Below, one piece after another: positions 7,686 through 15,231 of a stretch of 17,811 nucleotides of DNA. The position numbers and the translations under genes are program-made. Source of the stretch: Desulfobacteraceae bacterium (GTDB lineage: Bacteria > Desulfobacterota > Desulfobacteria > Desulfobacterales > UBA11574); contig DAOVAE010000002.1 of NCBI GenBank assembly GCA_030671225.1, positions 1 to 17,811 on the forward strand. Reading direction: 5' to 3'. The notes beneath the pieces were generated by a model that saw only the letters and a program-made list of their open reading frames with translations, was not told the DNA's origin and did not search any database. Every line of letters begins with the position of its first letter. Position 1 is the stretch's first letter.

Positions 7686-9143
7686 TTAGGCAAGAAAAAG
7701 TTCCACTTTAAGTACATTTCTTGTCGAGGGCTTCACTTTAACAGATTCATCTATTCTATAACCTGCAACCCAAATTATTTTTCCCCGGCAAAGCAGAATA
7801 GGGCATCTTGCTCGTTCTTTTTTTGGAACTTTTTTGTCGATGAAAAATTTTTTCAACTTTTGTGTCCCGGTCATACCCAGTGGCTTAAAACGGTCACCAG
7901 GCCGAAAGTTCCTCAGAACCAGCGGAAAACTTAATGCCATCCTATCAAAAAAACCGGTATTTTGTCCAGTACTGTCGAAATCGGGAAGATTTTCAACGCC
8001 CATTTCAGTAAATTTAATATAAGCGTTGATTTCTTTTATATATATCGATTCAGGCTTTATTATTTTGTATTCAAAAGTGAAGGTTTCGGTCTGGCCGAAC
8101 CGCACATCAAGATCACGTAGGGCGTTTTTTTCTTTTGAAAAAAGAAGAACGTCTCCATTTCGCCAAATCCTGATACGATTTGGCAAATCAAGGGTTCCGC
8201 AGGCCGGCCCTCTTTCCAAAAGGTTTGTCGCTGAATCTATGTGGGCAAAGCTGATACGCCGCAAATCCCCTTTTATGCTTGCAATCGCCTTTCTTATTAT
8301 ACGTCTTTGTGCTGCAATATGCATCCCATCAAGCTTTGACACAGAAAGGGCAACATGATCATCCTGCATGCTTGAAACAGCTTTTTCGAAGAGAGGGTGA
8401 ATGACATCTTCAATCCATTCCTCTTCAAATCTTATAATTGAAGCAAGCCGATTTAAGGTTTCTATGATATTAGGATTATAGGATGTTTTTAACAATGGTA
8501 TTAAATTGTGACGTATTCTATTCCGAAGGTATCTTGTGTCCCTATTGGTTGCGTCTGCAACAAATTTTAATCCATTTTCATCTAAAAAATCAATCAGTTC
8601 TGATCGTTTAAGTCCTAATAATGGCCGAATAATCTTTCCCTCCCTCACCGGAGGTATGCCGGAAAGACCCAGCGGGCCGCTTCCTCGAAAAATATTCATC
8701 AAAACAAGCTCGGCATTATCATCAAAATGATGGCCGAGTGCAATTTTGTTAAACCGGTTTGTTTCGGCAACGCTATTTAAAAAAGTATAGCGAACTCGTC
8801 TGGCCGCTTCTTCCAGTGAAAGTTTGTTTTCAAGCTGATATTTACGGACATCCTCTTTATGAATGTAACATGGCAAATCGTATTTTTTTGCAAGTGATAC
8901 AACAAATGCAGCGTCTTTGTCTGAATTGTTCTGGCGCAGGCAATGATTTAAATGTGCCACTACAAGCTTGAGGGAAAAACGGGATGCTAATATGAGAAGC
9001 ACATGAAGAAGGGCCACCGAATCAGGCCCGCCTGATACACCGATAACAACCGAATCTTTCGGTTTAAGCATTCCATAGGTTGTAACGGTCTGTTCAACAG
9101 TACGTAATAACTTATTATTGTAGCCTTTGTGCGATGCTGGCAT
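7686..9143 (-). CDS. tilS: tRNA(Ile)-lysidine synthase
   Basis: TilS attaches lysine to C34 of the CAU-anticodon tRNA-Ile, converting its decoding from AUG to AUA; it is normally essential. The 485-residue protein has the N-type ATP pyrophosphatase loop SGGPDS (37-42), a HHFDDNAE segment and a FRGSG segment typical of the catalytic domain. A middle domain follows, then the C-terminal domain with RNFRPGDRF, KLKKFF and WVAGYRID. This is the full-length, two-C-terminal-domain form. The start overlaps the 3' end of the upstream lipoprotein gene by 29 nt in another frame, with only a weak ribosome binding site, so translation is probably coupled. ftsH follows 58 nt downstream. Confidence 0.96.
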   Translation of the reverse strand: MPASHKGYNNKLLRTVEQTVTTYGMLKPKDSVVIGVSGGPDSVALLHVLLILASRFSLKLVVAHLNHCLRQNNSDKDAAFVVSLAKKYDLPCYIHKEDVRKYQLENKLSLEEAARRVRYTFLNSVAETNRFNKIALGHHFDDNAELVLMNIFRGSGPLGLSGIPPVREGKIIRPLLGLKRSELIDFLDENGLKFVADATNRDTRYLRNRIRHNLIPLLKTSYNPNIIETLNRLASIIRFEEEWIEDVIHPLFEKAVSSMQDDHVALSVSKLDGMHIAAQRRIIRKAIASIKGDLRRISFAHIDSATNLLERGPACGTLDLPNRIRIWRNGDVLLFSKEKNALRDLDVRFGQTETFTFEYKIIKPESIYIKEINAYIKFTEMGVENLPDFDSTGQNTGFFDRMALSFPLVLRNFRPGDRFKPLGMTGTQKLKKFFIDKKVPKKERARCPILLCRGKIIWVAGYRIDESVKVKPSTRNVLKVELFLA

Positions 9144-9504
9144 GAATAAGCTCGGAAACTTTTTTGTCCCACATTCCTACAATGCCTGAGCGGACGGAAA
9201 CCTCGGTAATGTCAGGTGCTATCATTACGATTTTTATTGTAACCGGTGTTTCATCAGTTCGCCTGGCTTTAATTATTGCCTTAATATCGTCTGATGTTTT
9301 TTCTGTTATAACCATTTTCAGACTTGTCAGGGCATCAGTACATGTCTGGCCGGTTTTATCGAACGTTGCGTGATAAGATCTTTTTAACTGGCCGTTTACA
9401 TAAGAATATACGCCTGCACCGGCACCGGCACCGATGACAAGCACGGCACAGCCGGCAGTGATCAAATAATAAGATAATAATAAAGGGATTATGAAATTTC
9501 TCAT
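9115..9504 (-). CDS. DUF3568-like putative lipoprotein
   Basis: This small protein has 129 residues and unknown function. It begins with a lipoprotein signal: a basic start, a hydrophobic run, then LITAGC with the cysteine as the likely lipidation site, followed by a glycine/alanine-rich stretch (VIGAGAGAG) and a short soluble domain of mixed strands and helices. The architecture matches my recollection of DUF3568 proteins in deltaproteobacteria. ATG 9504 is preferred to the in-frame ATG at 9528 because AAAGGGC lies 9 nt before it and the shorter form starts right at the signal sequence. It is the first gene of the minus-strand operon and overlaps tilS by 29 nt. The family name is recalled, not searched. 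Confidence 0.72.
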   Translation of the reverse strand: MRNFIIPLLLSYYLITAGCAVLVIGAGAGAGVYSYVNGQLKRSYHATFDKTGQTCTDALTSLKMVITEKTSDDIKAIIKARRTDETPVTIKIVMIAPDITEVSVRSGIVGMWDKKVSELIHASIAQRLQ

Positions 9505-9580
9505 CACAATATTGCCCTTTGATTTCATGAATTTTCTACAAAATATTAGGAACGTTTTCTAAAGAGTTTAACGAGTTTTT

Positions 9581-9668
9581 GTAACACTTTAGCTTTTTGA
9601 AAATATTACCGCTTCATTTTTACTGAAGCTTGTTTGAAATCGATTTGTTTCAAAGAGCTATACTATTA
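9581..9668 (+). repeat. GTAACAC-type interspersed repeat, copy A
   Basis: This is the longest copy of the family. It opens GTAACACTTTAGC, includes a perfect small hairpin (GCTTCA, 7-nt loop, TGAAGC) and closes with a TTTGAAA / TTTCAAA inverted pair around TCGATTTG. The outer arms TAGCTTTTTGAAA and TTTCAAAGAGCTA are also mutually complementary with one mismatch, so the unit is a compound palindrome. It lies upstream of the SRP RNA, in the same orientation. Confidence 0.82.
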
Positions 9669-9806
9669 GGAATTTTTCAATCTTGAAAGAATTGGGAAAA
9701 GACTATGATAGGAATGGATGAATGTCAATAATAAACACAGAATGTAGAATCTGTTAATTCGAGTTACAGTCTATATTGTGGTAGGAAAGCGGATTTCTTT
9801 TTTATC

Positions 9807-9833
9807 TTGAAAAAAATGTCTATCGATTATATT
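9807..9833 (+). promoter_or_regulatory. putative sigma-70-type promoter for SRP RNA
   Basis: TTGAAA (9807-9812) is followed by an AT-rich stretch with TATATT (9828-9833, spacing 15); an overlapping TATTCA at 9830-9835 gives spacing 17. A start near 9840-9846 would fit the first conserved bases of the SRP RNA. The spacing is not ideal, so this is moderate evidence only. Confidence 0.45.
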
Positions 9834-9846
9834 CATATTTGTGGTT

Positions 9847-10055
9847 GTGCTAGGCGGGGAGCTAGCGGTGCCCTTTTCCCGAAATCCGCTTCATGCGGGG
9901 CTGAATCCCCTCTCAAGGATTTTGACCTGGGAGCTTATAAGTCAATCTGATCGGCCGCCGCGCAACAGACGGTTACGAACCTCGTCAGGTCCGGAAGGAA
10001 GCAGCGATAAGTAATGCGGTCTGTGTCGTGGATCGACTCCGGTCAAACTTTTGGC
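9847..10055 (+). ncRNA. ffs: signal recognition particle RNA with Alu-like 5' domain
   Basis: This is the RNA scaffold of the signal recognition particle, which binds Ffh and targets nascent membrane proteins. The diagnostic S-domain loop GGTCCGGAAGGAAGCAGC lies at 9988-10005. Around it CAGAC pairs with GTCTG, and TTTGACC (9921-9927) pairs with GGTCAAA (10041-10047), giving a long helix 5. Upstream, GTGCTAGGCGGGGAGCTAGC and GGTGCCC, then AATCCGCT, match the conserved Alu-domain part of the long bacterial SRP RNAs known from Bacillus. The RNA is therefore about 200 nt or more, not the short 4.5S form. The exact ends are estimates. No clear intrinsic terminator follows. Confidence 0.93.
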
Positions 10056-10175
10056 TTATTATATTTCAGAAAGAGATTCGATAGAGGGTGCACAACCAGC
10101 TCTTCTATTAGAAACCTTTGAAAAATTTCAACCATTAAATCCTGAGCTCAAAATCCAAAATCCCCCTTTTCTACC

Positions 10176-10203
10176 TTGACAATATTCCAGACAGTCTTAT
10201 TTT
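10176..10203 (+). promoter_or_regulatory. putative promoter upstream of grpE
   Basis: TTGACA (10176-10181) is followed after 16 nt by TATTTT (10198-10203), about 90 nt before the grpE start. The -35 is perfect and the -10 weak. No CIRCE operator (TTAGCACTC...GAGTGCTAA) or recognisable sigma-32 pattern was found nearby. Confidence 0.45.
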
Positions 10204-10295
10204 TTTAGCGATGTTTTTGTATTAACCCGCATTTTATGAAAAATCGGGTTGATAAATTGCTAAGTTTTATAAAGATCAGGAGATTAATTCGGTTG

Positions 10296-10916
10296 ATGGC
10301 AGCAAAAAAGAAAATCAAAATTAATACTGAAATTGAAGAAAACAGTACGGAAAAGAAAATTTCTAAAGAGATCGATTCAGATAAAGATAATAAAAAGACC
10401 GGTGACCCTTTAAAAGAGATGGAAGCAAGGCTTGAATCCCTGGAAAAGGAGGCCAAAGAGTCCTATGATCGTTTCTTAAGAGTTTCCGCTGAATTTGAAA
10501 ACTACAAGAAGCGTGCTGCACGCGAAATGAATGACTTCAGAAAGTTTGCCAATGAAAGTTTCGTAAAGGCGATGCTGCCTATAGTCGATAATCTGGACCG
10601 TGCCATAGAATCCTCAAGCAATGACGATCATGCACAAAACTCTGTGGTGGAAGGTGTGAACATGACACTCAAAGAAATACTAAAGGTTTTTGAACAATTC
10701 AATGTAAAACCGTTTGAGTCTCTGGGGAAGGCTTTTGATCCTGCTTTACACCAGGCTGTCATGCAAGAAGAGACGGTTGACCACCCTGAAAACACTATTT
10801 TAAATGAACTTCAAAAAGGATACATGATGCATGACAGGTTGCTCAGACCCGCCATGGTTGTTGTATCCAAAACAACAGAGTCCGAAAACCAAGAAAACGA
10901 GGCTCAAGAAGAATAG
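10296..10916 (+). CDS. grpE: nucleotide exchange factor GrpE
   Basis: GrpE releases ADP from DnaK and so resets the Hsp70 cycle in the cytoplasm. The 206-residue form has a charged, low-complexity N-terminus and a long helical stalk (SLEKEAKESYDRFLR, then AEFENYKKR). The characteristic dimer and beta-domain follow: MLPIVDNLDRAI, FDPALHQAV and LQKGYMMHDRLLRPAMVVV. An in-frame ATG at 10236 would add 20 residues that have no ribosome binding site and little family resemblance. The start is put at ATG 10296, or possibly TTG 10293, downstream of CAGGAGA (10278-10283). dnaK follows after 124 nt. No hrcA lies upstream; the SRP RNA occupies that side. Confidence 0.95.
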   Translation: MAAKKKIKINTEIEENSTEKKISKEIDSDKDNKKTGDPLKEMEARLESLEKEAKESYDRFLRVSAEFENYKKRAAREMNDFRKFANESFVKAMLPIVDNLDRAIESSSNDDHAQNSVVEGVNMTLKEILKVFEQFNVKPFESLGKAFDPALHQAVMQEETVDHPENTILNELQKGYMMHDRLLRPAMVVVSKTTESENQENEAQEE

Positions 10917-10928
10917 AAGATAAAAAAA

Positions 10929-11003
10929 GTAACACTTTAGCTTTTTGAAAATATTGCCTGAAGCTCGTTTGAAATCGATTTGTTTCAAAGAACTAAACTA
11001 ATA
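10929..11003 (+). repeat. GTAACAC-type interspersed repeat, copy B
   Basis: This copy matches the one at 9581 closely over both halves but lacks 13 nt in the middle, which removes one arm of the small GCTTCA/TGAAGC hairpin. The TTTGAAA / TTTCAAA inverted pair is retained. It fills most of the grpE-dnaK gap and ends about 23 nt before the dnaK ribosome binding site, in the same orientation as both genes. Confidence 0.82.
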
Positions 11004-11040
11004 AAAAAAAGATTATATATCAAGGTAAGGAGGAAAACAA

Positions 11041-12969
11041 ATGAGTAAAATCATTGGAATCGATCTCGGCACTACAAATTCATGTGTGGCGGTTATGGAG
11101 GGGGGTGAAGCCAAAGTTATAACCAACCTCGAGGGAGGGCGCACAACACCTTCCACTGTAGCCGTTTCAGACAGTGGAGAGAGATTGGTCGGCCAAATTG
11201 CAAAGCGACAGGCGATCACAAACCCTGAAAATACGGTTTTTGGGGTAAAAAGACTTGTCGGTCGTAAGTATGCATCCAAAGAAGTACAGGACGATATTAA
11301 GATACTTCCTTATAAGATTGAAGAAGCAAAAAATGGTGATATTCGAATAAATATACGGGGCAAGTCAAATAGTCCGGCTGAGATATCATCTTTTATACTG
11401 GCTAACATCAAACATACCGCCGAGGAATATCTTGGAGAGAAAGTTACCGATGCTGTAATAACTGTTCCTGCCTATTTTGACGACAACCAACGGCAGGCAA
11501 CCAAGGATGCCGGAAAAATAGCCGGTCTCAATGTGCTAAGGATCATCAATGAACCGACTGCCGCATCACTTGCATATGGTCTCGACAAGAAAATAGAAGA
11601 AAAAATTGTAGTATTTGATCTGGGCGGCGGCACATTTGATGTTTCTATACTTGAAATCGGCGACGGTGTTTTCGAAGTTAAAGCTACAAATGGTGATACC
11701 CATCTCGGGGGTGAAGATTTCGATCTTCGGCTTATCGATTATCTGGCAGATGAATTTAAAAAAGACCAGGGGATTGATATAAGAAACGACAAAATGGCTT
11801 TGCAGCGGCTAAAAGAAGCTGCTGAAAAAGCAAAAATGGAACTTTCAACGTCCATGGAAACGGATGTTAATCTTCCATTTATTACAGCCGATGCCGCTGG
11901 TCCCAAGCACCTTAACATAAAAATATCCAGGGCCAAGCTTGAAGGGCTTATCAGTGTTCTGCTCGACAAACTTGAAAAACCCTGTCAAACAGCGATTAAA
12001 GATTCAGGTCTATCCCCCAATGATATAAATGAAGTAATTCTTGTTGGCGGTATGACGCGCATGCCGGCTGTTCAGGAACGCGTCAAGAGAATTTTTGGCA
12101 AGGAACCCAACAAAGGTGTTAATCCGGACGAAGTTGTAGCCATCGGTGCCGCTATTCAGGGAGGCGTATTGAAAGGAGACGTAAAGGATGTTCTTCTTCT
12201 CGACGTTACACCCCTTTCCCTTGGCATCGAGACTCTGGGTGGCGTAATGACAAGGCTCATAGAAAAGAATACGACCATTCCCACCAAAAAGAGCCAGATT
12301 TTTTCAACCGCGGCAGACAACCAGCCTGCTGTATCGATCCATGTGCTTCAGGGAGAACGGGAGATGGCCGGCGGCAACAAAACCCTGGGGCGCTTCGAAC
12401 TTGTGGGGATACCTTCTGCACCAAGAGGTGTGCCGCAGATCGAGGTGTCGTTTGATATAGATGCAAACGGAATTGTGAGCGTGTCCGCAAAGGATATGGC
12501 AACCGGCAAGGAACAATCCATCCAGATAACAGCCTCCAGCGGCTTATCTAAGGAAGAAATCGATAAGCTGATAAAGGACGCCGAGCTTCATTCTGAAGAT
12601 GACAAAAAGAAAAGGGAACTGGTTGAGGCCAGAAACACAGCAGATGCGTTGATCTATCAAACCGAAAAATCGATCAAAGATCTCGGTGACAAAGTTGATG
12701 CAGCAACCAAAAGCAAGGTTGAAGCTGCCATTGAACCTCTTAAGAAAGCTATGGAGGGTGATGATGCTGAAGAGATCAAACGCCTGAGTGAGGAGATGAC
12801 GCAAGTTTCCCATAAACTGGCGGAAGCTATGTATCAGCAGGCTTCCCAGACAGATCAGCAGCAGGCCGAAGCCGGTGCAGCAGGATCTGAGCAGCCAGGA
12901 CCCGCCGCACCTGACGAGGATGTTGTCGATGCTGATTTCGAAGAGGTAAAAGACGACGACAAGAAGTAA
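11041..12969 (+). CDS. dnaK: molecular chaperone DnaK (Hsp70)
   Basis: DnaK is an ATP-dependent cytoplasmic chaperone. The 642-residue length is normal. It has the N-terminal phosphate motif [12 protein letters not shown], the [13 protein letters not shown] and [12 protein letters not shown] signatures of the nucleotide-binding domain, VGGMTRMP, and the [11 protein letters not shown] linker. The substrate domain follows, with a helical lid and a glutamine/alanine-rich tail ending in an acidic EEVKDDDKK segment typical of bacterial DnaK. AAGGAGG (11027-11033) lies 7 nt before the ATG. It is probably co-transcribed with grpE, with a palindromic repeat in the gap that could alter their ratio. 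No dnaJ follows; a terminator does. Confidence 0.99.
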   Translation: MSKIIGIDLGTTNSCVAVMEGGEAKVITNLEGGRTTPSTVAVSDSGERLVGQIAKRQAITNPENTVFGVKRLVGRKYASKEVQDDIKILPYKIEEAKNGDIRINIRGKSNSPAEISSFILANIKHTAEEYLGEKVTDAVITVPAYFDDNQRQATKDAGKIAGLNVLRIINEPTAASLAYGLDKKIEEKIVVFDLGGGTFDVSILEIGDGVFEVKATNGDTHLGGEDFDLRLIDYLADEFKKDQGIDIRNDKMALQRLKEAAEKAKMELSTSMETDVNLPFITADAAGPKHLNIKISRAKLEGLISVLLDKLEKPCQTAIKDSGLSPNDINEVILVGGMTRMPAVQERVKRIFGKEPNKGVNPDEVVAIGAAIQGGVLKGDVKDVLLLDVTPLSLGIETLGGVMTRLIEKNTTIPTKKSQIFSTAADNQPAVSIHVLQGEREMAGGNKTLGRFELVGIPSAPRGVPQIEVSFDIDANGIVSVSAKDMATGKEQSIQITASSGLSKEEIDKLIKDAELHSEDDKKKRELVEARNTADALIYQTEKSIKDLGDKVDAATKSKVEAAIEPLKKAMEGDDAEEIKRLSEEMTQVSHKLAEAMYQQASQTDQQQAEAGAAGSEQPGPAAPDEDVVDADFEEVKDDDKK

Positions 12970-12991
12970 CAGCAAATGTCATTGTGCAATA

Positions 12992-13030
12992 AAAATCCCG
13001 CGTGCACTCTTGTTGCCGCGGGATTTTTTT
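12992..13030 (+). terminator. intrinsic terminator after dnaK
   Basis: The arms AAATCCCGCG and CGCGGGATTT are perfectly complementary, GC-rich at the loop side, and run directly into a tract of seven T. It lies 23 nt after the dnaK stop and closes the grpE-dnaK unit. Confidence 0.93.
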
Positions 13031-13060
13031 GTTATAGAAAAATTTAAAGAATTTTTATAA

Positions 13061-13146
13061 AAACTTAAAATCAGCTATTGCGTTGCAGTGACGAGGAATG
13101 CAGCGCAACGCAGAATTTGGACTTTTTACGAAGCCATCAAGTTTAA
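13061..13146. repeat. compound palindromic intergenic sequence before pdxJ
   Basis: Perfect arms TGCGTTGC (13079-13086) and GCAACGCA (13105-13112) enclose GACGAGGAATGCAGC. Outer AAACTT (13061-13066 region) and AAGTTT (13139-13144) are also inverted. The ACTTTTTACGAAGCCATCAA segment just before the outer arm resembles interspersed repeats I recall from Desulfobacterales genomes. There is only one copy in this window, so repeat status is unproven. Confidence 0.45.
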
Positions 13147-13182
13147 TATTGAAAATCAAACATAGAATGGAGAAACAGCGAC

Positions 13183-13905
13183 ATGATAAATCTAAGTGTT
13201 AACGTCAACAAGGTTGCTACTTTGCGTAATGCCCGGGGCGGAGATGAGCCGAATGTGGTTCAGGCTGTTCGCACCTGCATAGAGGCCGGTTGCCAGGGCA
13301 TCACTGTCCATCCCAGAGACGATCAGCGACATATTGGGCCTGATGATGTGCGTGATATTGCCGGGATGGTCACCGTCGAGTTTAACATTGAGGGAGATCC
13401 CAGGCCGGATCTCCTTGATCTTGTTATGGAAATTCGTCCCACCCAGTGCACTCTCGTCCCCGTCGAACCAGGTGAGATTACATCGCATCACGGTTGGAAC
13501 ATCGAAAAGGACGAAAAATTTTTAGGCAGAGCCATTGAACGTCTTAAGTCAGAAGGTATCCGCGTAAGCCTTTTTATGGATCCTGAGCCTGCAAATATGG
13601 TAAAGGCTTCGGCTGTAGGCGCTGATCGTGTTGAGCTTTACACAGGACCATACGCGTCAGCCAAAACAGAGATCGAAATAACAAACGAATTTGGCAAGCT
13701 CCGTGATACTCACAACGCCGCCCTTGATGCCGGCATGGATGTCAATGCAGGACACGATCTAACCCTCGAGAATCTTTACCGTCTCCAGGATCTTTCCGGG
13801 ATCAAGGAGGTATCCATCGGTCACGCTCTTATTAGCCACGCCCTTTATGTCGGGCTGGCTCAAGCAGTCAAGGACTTTCGGATTTCCTGCGGGCAGGAAA
13901 TATAA
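13183..13905 (+). CDS. pdxJ: pyridoxine 5'-phosphate synthase
   Basis: PdxJ condenses 3-amino-2-oxopropyl phosphate with 1-deoxyxylulose 5-phosphate to make pyridoxine 5'-phosphate in the DXP-dependent vitamin B6 route. The 240-residue TIM-barrel protein shows VATLRNARGG, ITVHPRDDQRHI, FNIEG, PTQCTLVP, GADRVELYTGPYA, NAGHDLTLENL and EVSIGHALI. At residues 8-9, where the common form has DH (VNIDHVATLRNAR), this protein has NK (VNVNKVATLRNAR), and it has HPR where others have HLR. Both traits recall Bacteroidetes-type PdxJ. TGGAGA lies about 8 nt before the ATG. It is a single-gene unit between the dnaK terminator and the next promoter. Confidence 0.96.
   Translation: MINLSVNVNKVATLRNARGGDEPNVVQAVRTCIEAGCQGITVHPRDDQRHIGPDDVRDIAGMVTVEFNIEGDPRPDLLDLVMEIRPTQCTLVPVEPGEITSHHGWNIEKDEKFLGRAIERLKSEGIRVSLFMDPEPANMVKASAVGADRVELYTGPYASAKTEIEITNEFGKLRDTHNAALDAGMDVNAGHDLTLENLYRLQDLSGIKEVSIGHALISHALYVGLAQAVKDFRISCGQEI
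13882..13901 (+). other. perfect hairpin at the 3' end of pdxJ
   Basis: ATTTCCTGC and GCAGGAAAT are perfect 9-nt arms separated by two bases, lying in the last codons of pdxJ. No T-tract follows directly, so it may act as an RNA-stabilising stem or a weak terminator. The next promoter begins 6 nt later. Confidence 0.5.
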
Positions 13906-13906
13906 C

Positions 13907-13943
13907 TTGACAATGTTTTGGCCTAATTTTATATCTATATAAT
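13907..13943 (+). promoter_or_regulatory. sigma-70-type promoter of the ABC transporter operon
   Basis: A perfect TTGACA (13907-13912) is followed after 17 nt by TATATC (13930-13935). A perfect TATAAT (13938-13943) is also present but at longer spacing. The site begins one base after the pdxJ stop and about 100 nt before the binding-protein gene. Confidence 0.65.
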
Positions 13944-14012
13944 CGTTCAAGCCTAAATTGTTTACATTACTTGCCATTTAAACTTACCATTTCAAAACAA
14001 GGAGGAAATTCT

Positions 14013-15038
14013 ATGAAAAGAACAGGGTTATTAATTATTTGTGTAGGTGTAGCTTTCTCTCTTTTGTTGGGGACAGCTATAGCAAAGGAACGGGTTGTTG
14101 TTTATACATCACTGGAAAATGAAGAAGTTGTGGATTATCTTGAATTTGCAAAAAAGGAGTTGCCCGATCTTGATATCCAGGCAATTAGACTGTCAACAGG
14201 TGAACTTGGTGCCAGGATGCTGGCTGAAAAAGACAATCCCCAAGCAGACTGTATTTGGGGCTGGGCCGTAACGAACATGTCAGAATTTATCCCAAAGGGA
14301 ATGCTTGAGCCATATAAACCCAAGGGGTGGGACAAAATTCCTTCTCATTTTAAAAATCCAGATGGATATTGGACCGCCATTGATTTATATGCCGCTGCCC
14401 TGGTACCCAATACAAAAGTCTTGGAATCGAAAAACCTGCCCATGCCAAAAGGGTGGAATGATCTCCTGAACCCGGTGTACAAAGACATGCTGATCATGCC
14501 GAATCCTGCCAGTTCCGGTACAGGTTTTCTCCAAGTCGCCAGTCTTCTGGTGATGCTTGATCCGGATTATAAAACCAAACCGGTTGAAGAGAATAAAGCA
14601 TGGGATTTTCTGAAAAAACTGGATAAAAACATGGGACAGTATATAAAAAGCGGATCAAAGCCGGCAAAACTGACTGCCGCCGGTGAATATGCTATTGGAT
14701 GCTCTTTTGCTTTCGTATATTCATCTCTAAAGAAGAAAGGTTTTCCAGTTGCTTTGGTGCTTCCTGAAGAGGGAGCAGGATATGAGCTCGAGGCCAATGC
14801 GCTTTTGAAAGGTGCAAAACATGAAAAAGCGGCCAAGAAATTTCTGGATTGGGCGATTACTGAGAGCGCTATGAAACAATACGCAAAATTTAAACTCGGA
14901 GTTACCTATCCGAATATTCAAGGCCCGAAGGATCTGCCCGCTTTAGAAACAATCAAACTGGCCCCAATGGATTTTCCATGGCAATCAAAAAATCGCGTCA
15001 AAATTCTTGAGCATTGGCAAAAGCTTTTTATTAGATAG
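14013..15038 (+). CDS. ABC transporter periplasmic substrate-binding protein (iron/2-aminoethylphosphonate type)
   Basis: This is the solute receptor of the importer, secreted to the periplasm. The 341-residue product starts at ATG 14013, 7 nt after a perfect AAGGAGG; an in-frame start 42 nt upstream lacks this. A signal peptide (MKR start, hydrophobic core, cleavage after AIA at residue 24) precedes VVVYTS, the first strand of type 2 binding proteins. The segment ASSGTGF, the later YIKSGSKPAKLTAAGEYAIG stretch, then LPEEGAGYELEA, resemble the 2-aminoethylphosphonate-binding PhnS-like group as I recall it. The paired tyrosines of many ferric-iron binders are not evident. The exact substrate is unproven: ferric iron, phosphonate or polyamine are all possible. 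Confidence 0.88.
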   Translation: MKRTGLLIICVGVAFSLLLGTAIAKERVVVYTSLENEEVVDYLEFAKKELPDLDIQAIRLSTGELGARMLAEKDNPQADCIWGWAVTNMSEFIPKGMLEPYKPKGWDKIPSHFKNPDGYWTAIDLYAAALVPNTKVLESKNLPMPKGWNDLLNPVYKDMLIMPNPASSGTGFLQVASLLVMLDPDYKTKPVEENKAWDFLKKLDKNMGQYIKSGSKPAKLTAAGEYAIGCSFAFVYSSLKKKGFPVALVLPEEGAGYELEANALLKGAKHEKAAKKFLDWAITESAMKQYAKFKLGVTYPNIQGPKDLPALETIKLAPMDFPWQSKNRVKILEHWQKLFIR

Positions 15039-15063
15039 AAATCGTTTTTAATTAATGTTTTAT

Positions 15064-15106
15064 AAAGCTTCATCAATCCTCAGCCATGATTGGTGAAGCT
15101 TTTTAT
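15064..15106 (+). terminator. intrinsic terminator/attenuator after the binding-protein gene
   Basis: AAAGCTTCATCAATC pairs with GATTGGTGAAGCTTT over 15 positions, with one G-T wobble, and runs into a T-rich tail. It lies about 25 nt after the stop, between the binding-protein and ATPase genes. Partial read-through would give excess binding protein, as in many importers. Confidence 0.82.
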
Positions 15107-15231
15107 CATTTTTTCTGGCAGAAAATCATAAAGACAATTGCGAAAACACCAAATAATATTCTTTTAGTGCTTTCGTTATCAATTTATTTATCGGTTCCGG
15201 CTTGTCTGGACTAAGGGACTCTGCTGATATT

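Larger units (their letters stand above)
9505..9846. other. intergenic region between the lipoprotein gene and SRP RNA
   Basis: No supported coding frame or tRNA is visible. The stretch holds one GTAACAC repeat copy (9581-9668), a 9-bp direct repeat TATTAGGAA at 9544-9552 and 9664-9672 around it, a putative SRP RNA promoter near 9807-9833, and an 11-nt segment (9787-9797) complementary to the SRP RNA. It should also contain the promoter of the minus-strand operon, which I could not place with confidence. Confidence 0.6.

Noticed and set aside
10109..10170. Possible third, decayed MITE end: GAAACCTTTGAAAAATTTCA resembles the worn end of copy 1
   Set aside because: Only about 20 nt align, with an indel; no opposite end and no target duplication could be found.
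9529..10295. A tRNA, CRISPR array or CIRCE heat-shock operator around the SRP RNA and before grpE
   Set aside because: No cloverleaf, no regularly spaced direct repeats and no TTAGCACTC/GAGTGCTAA pair were seen.
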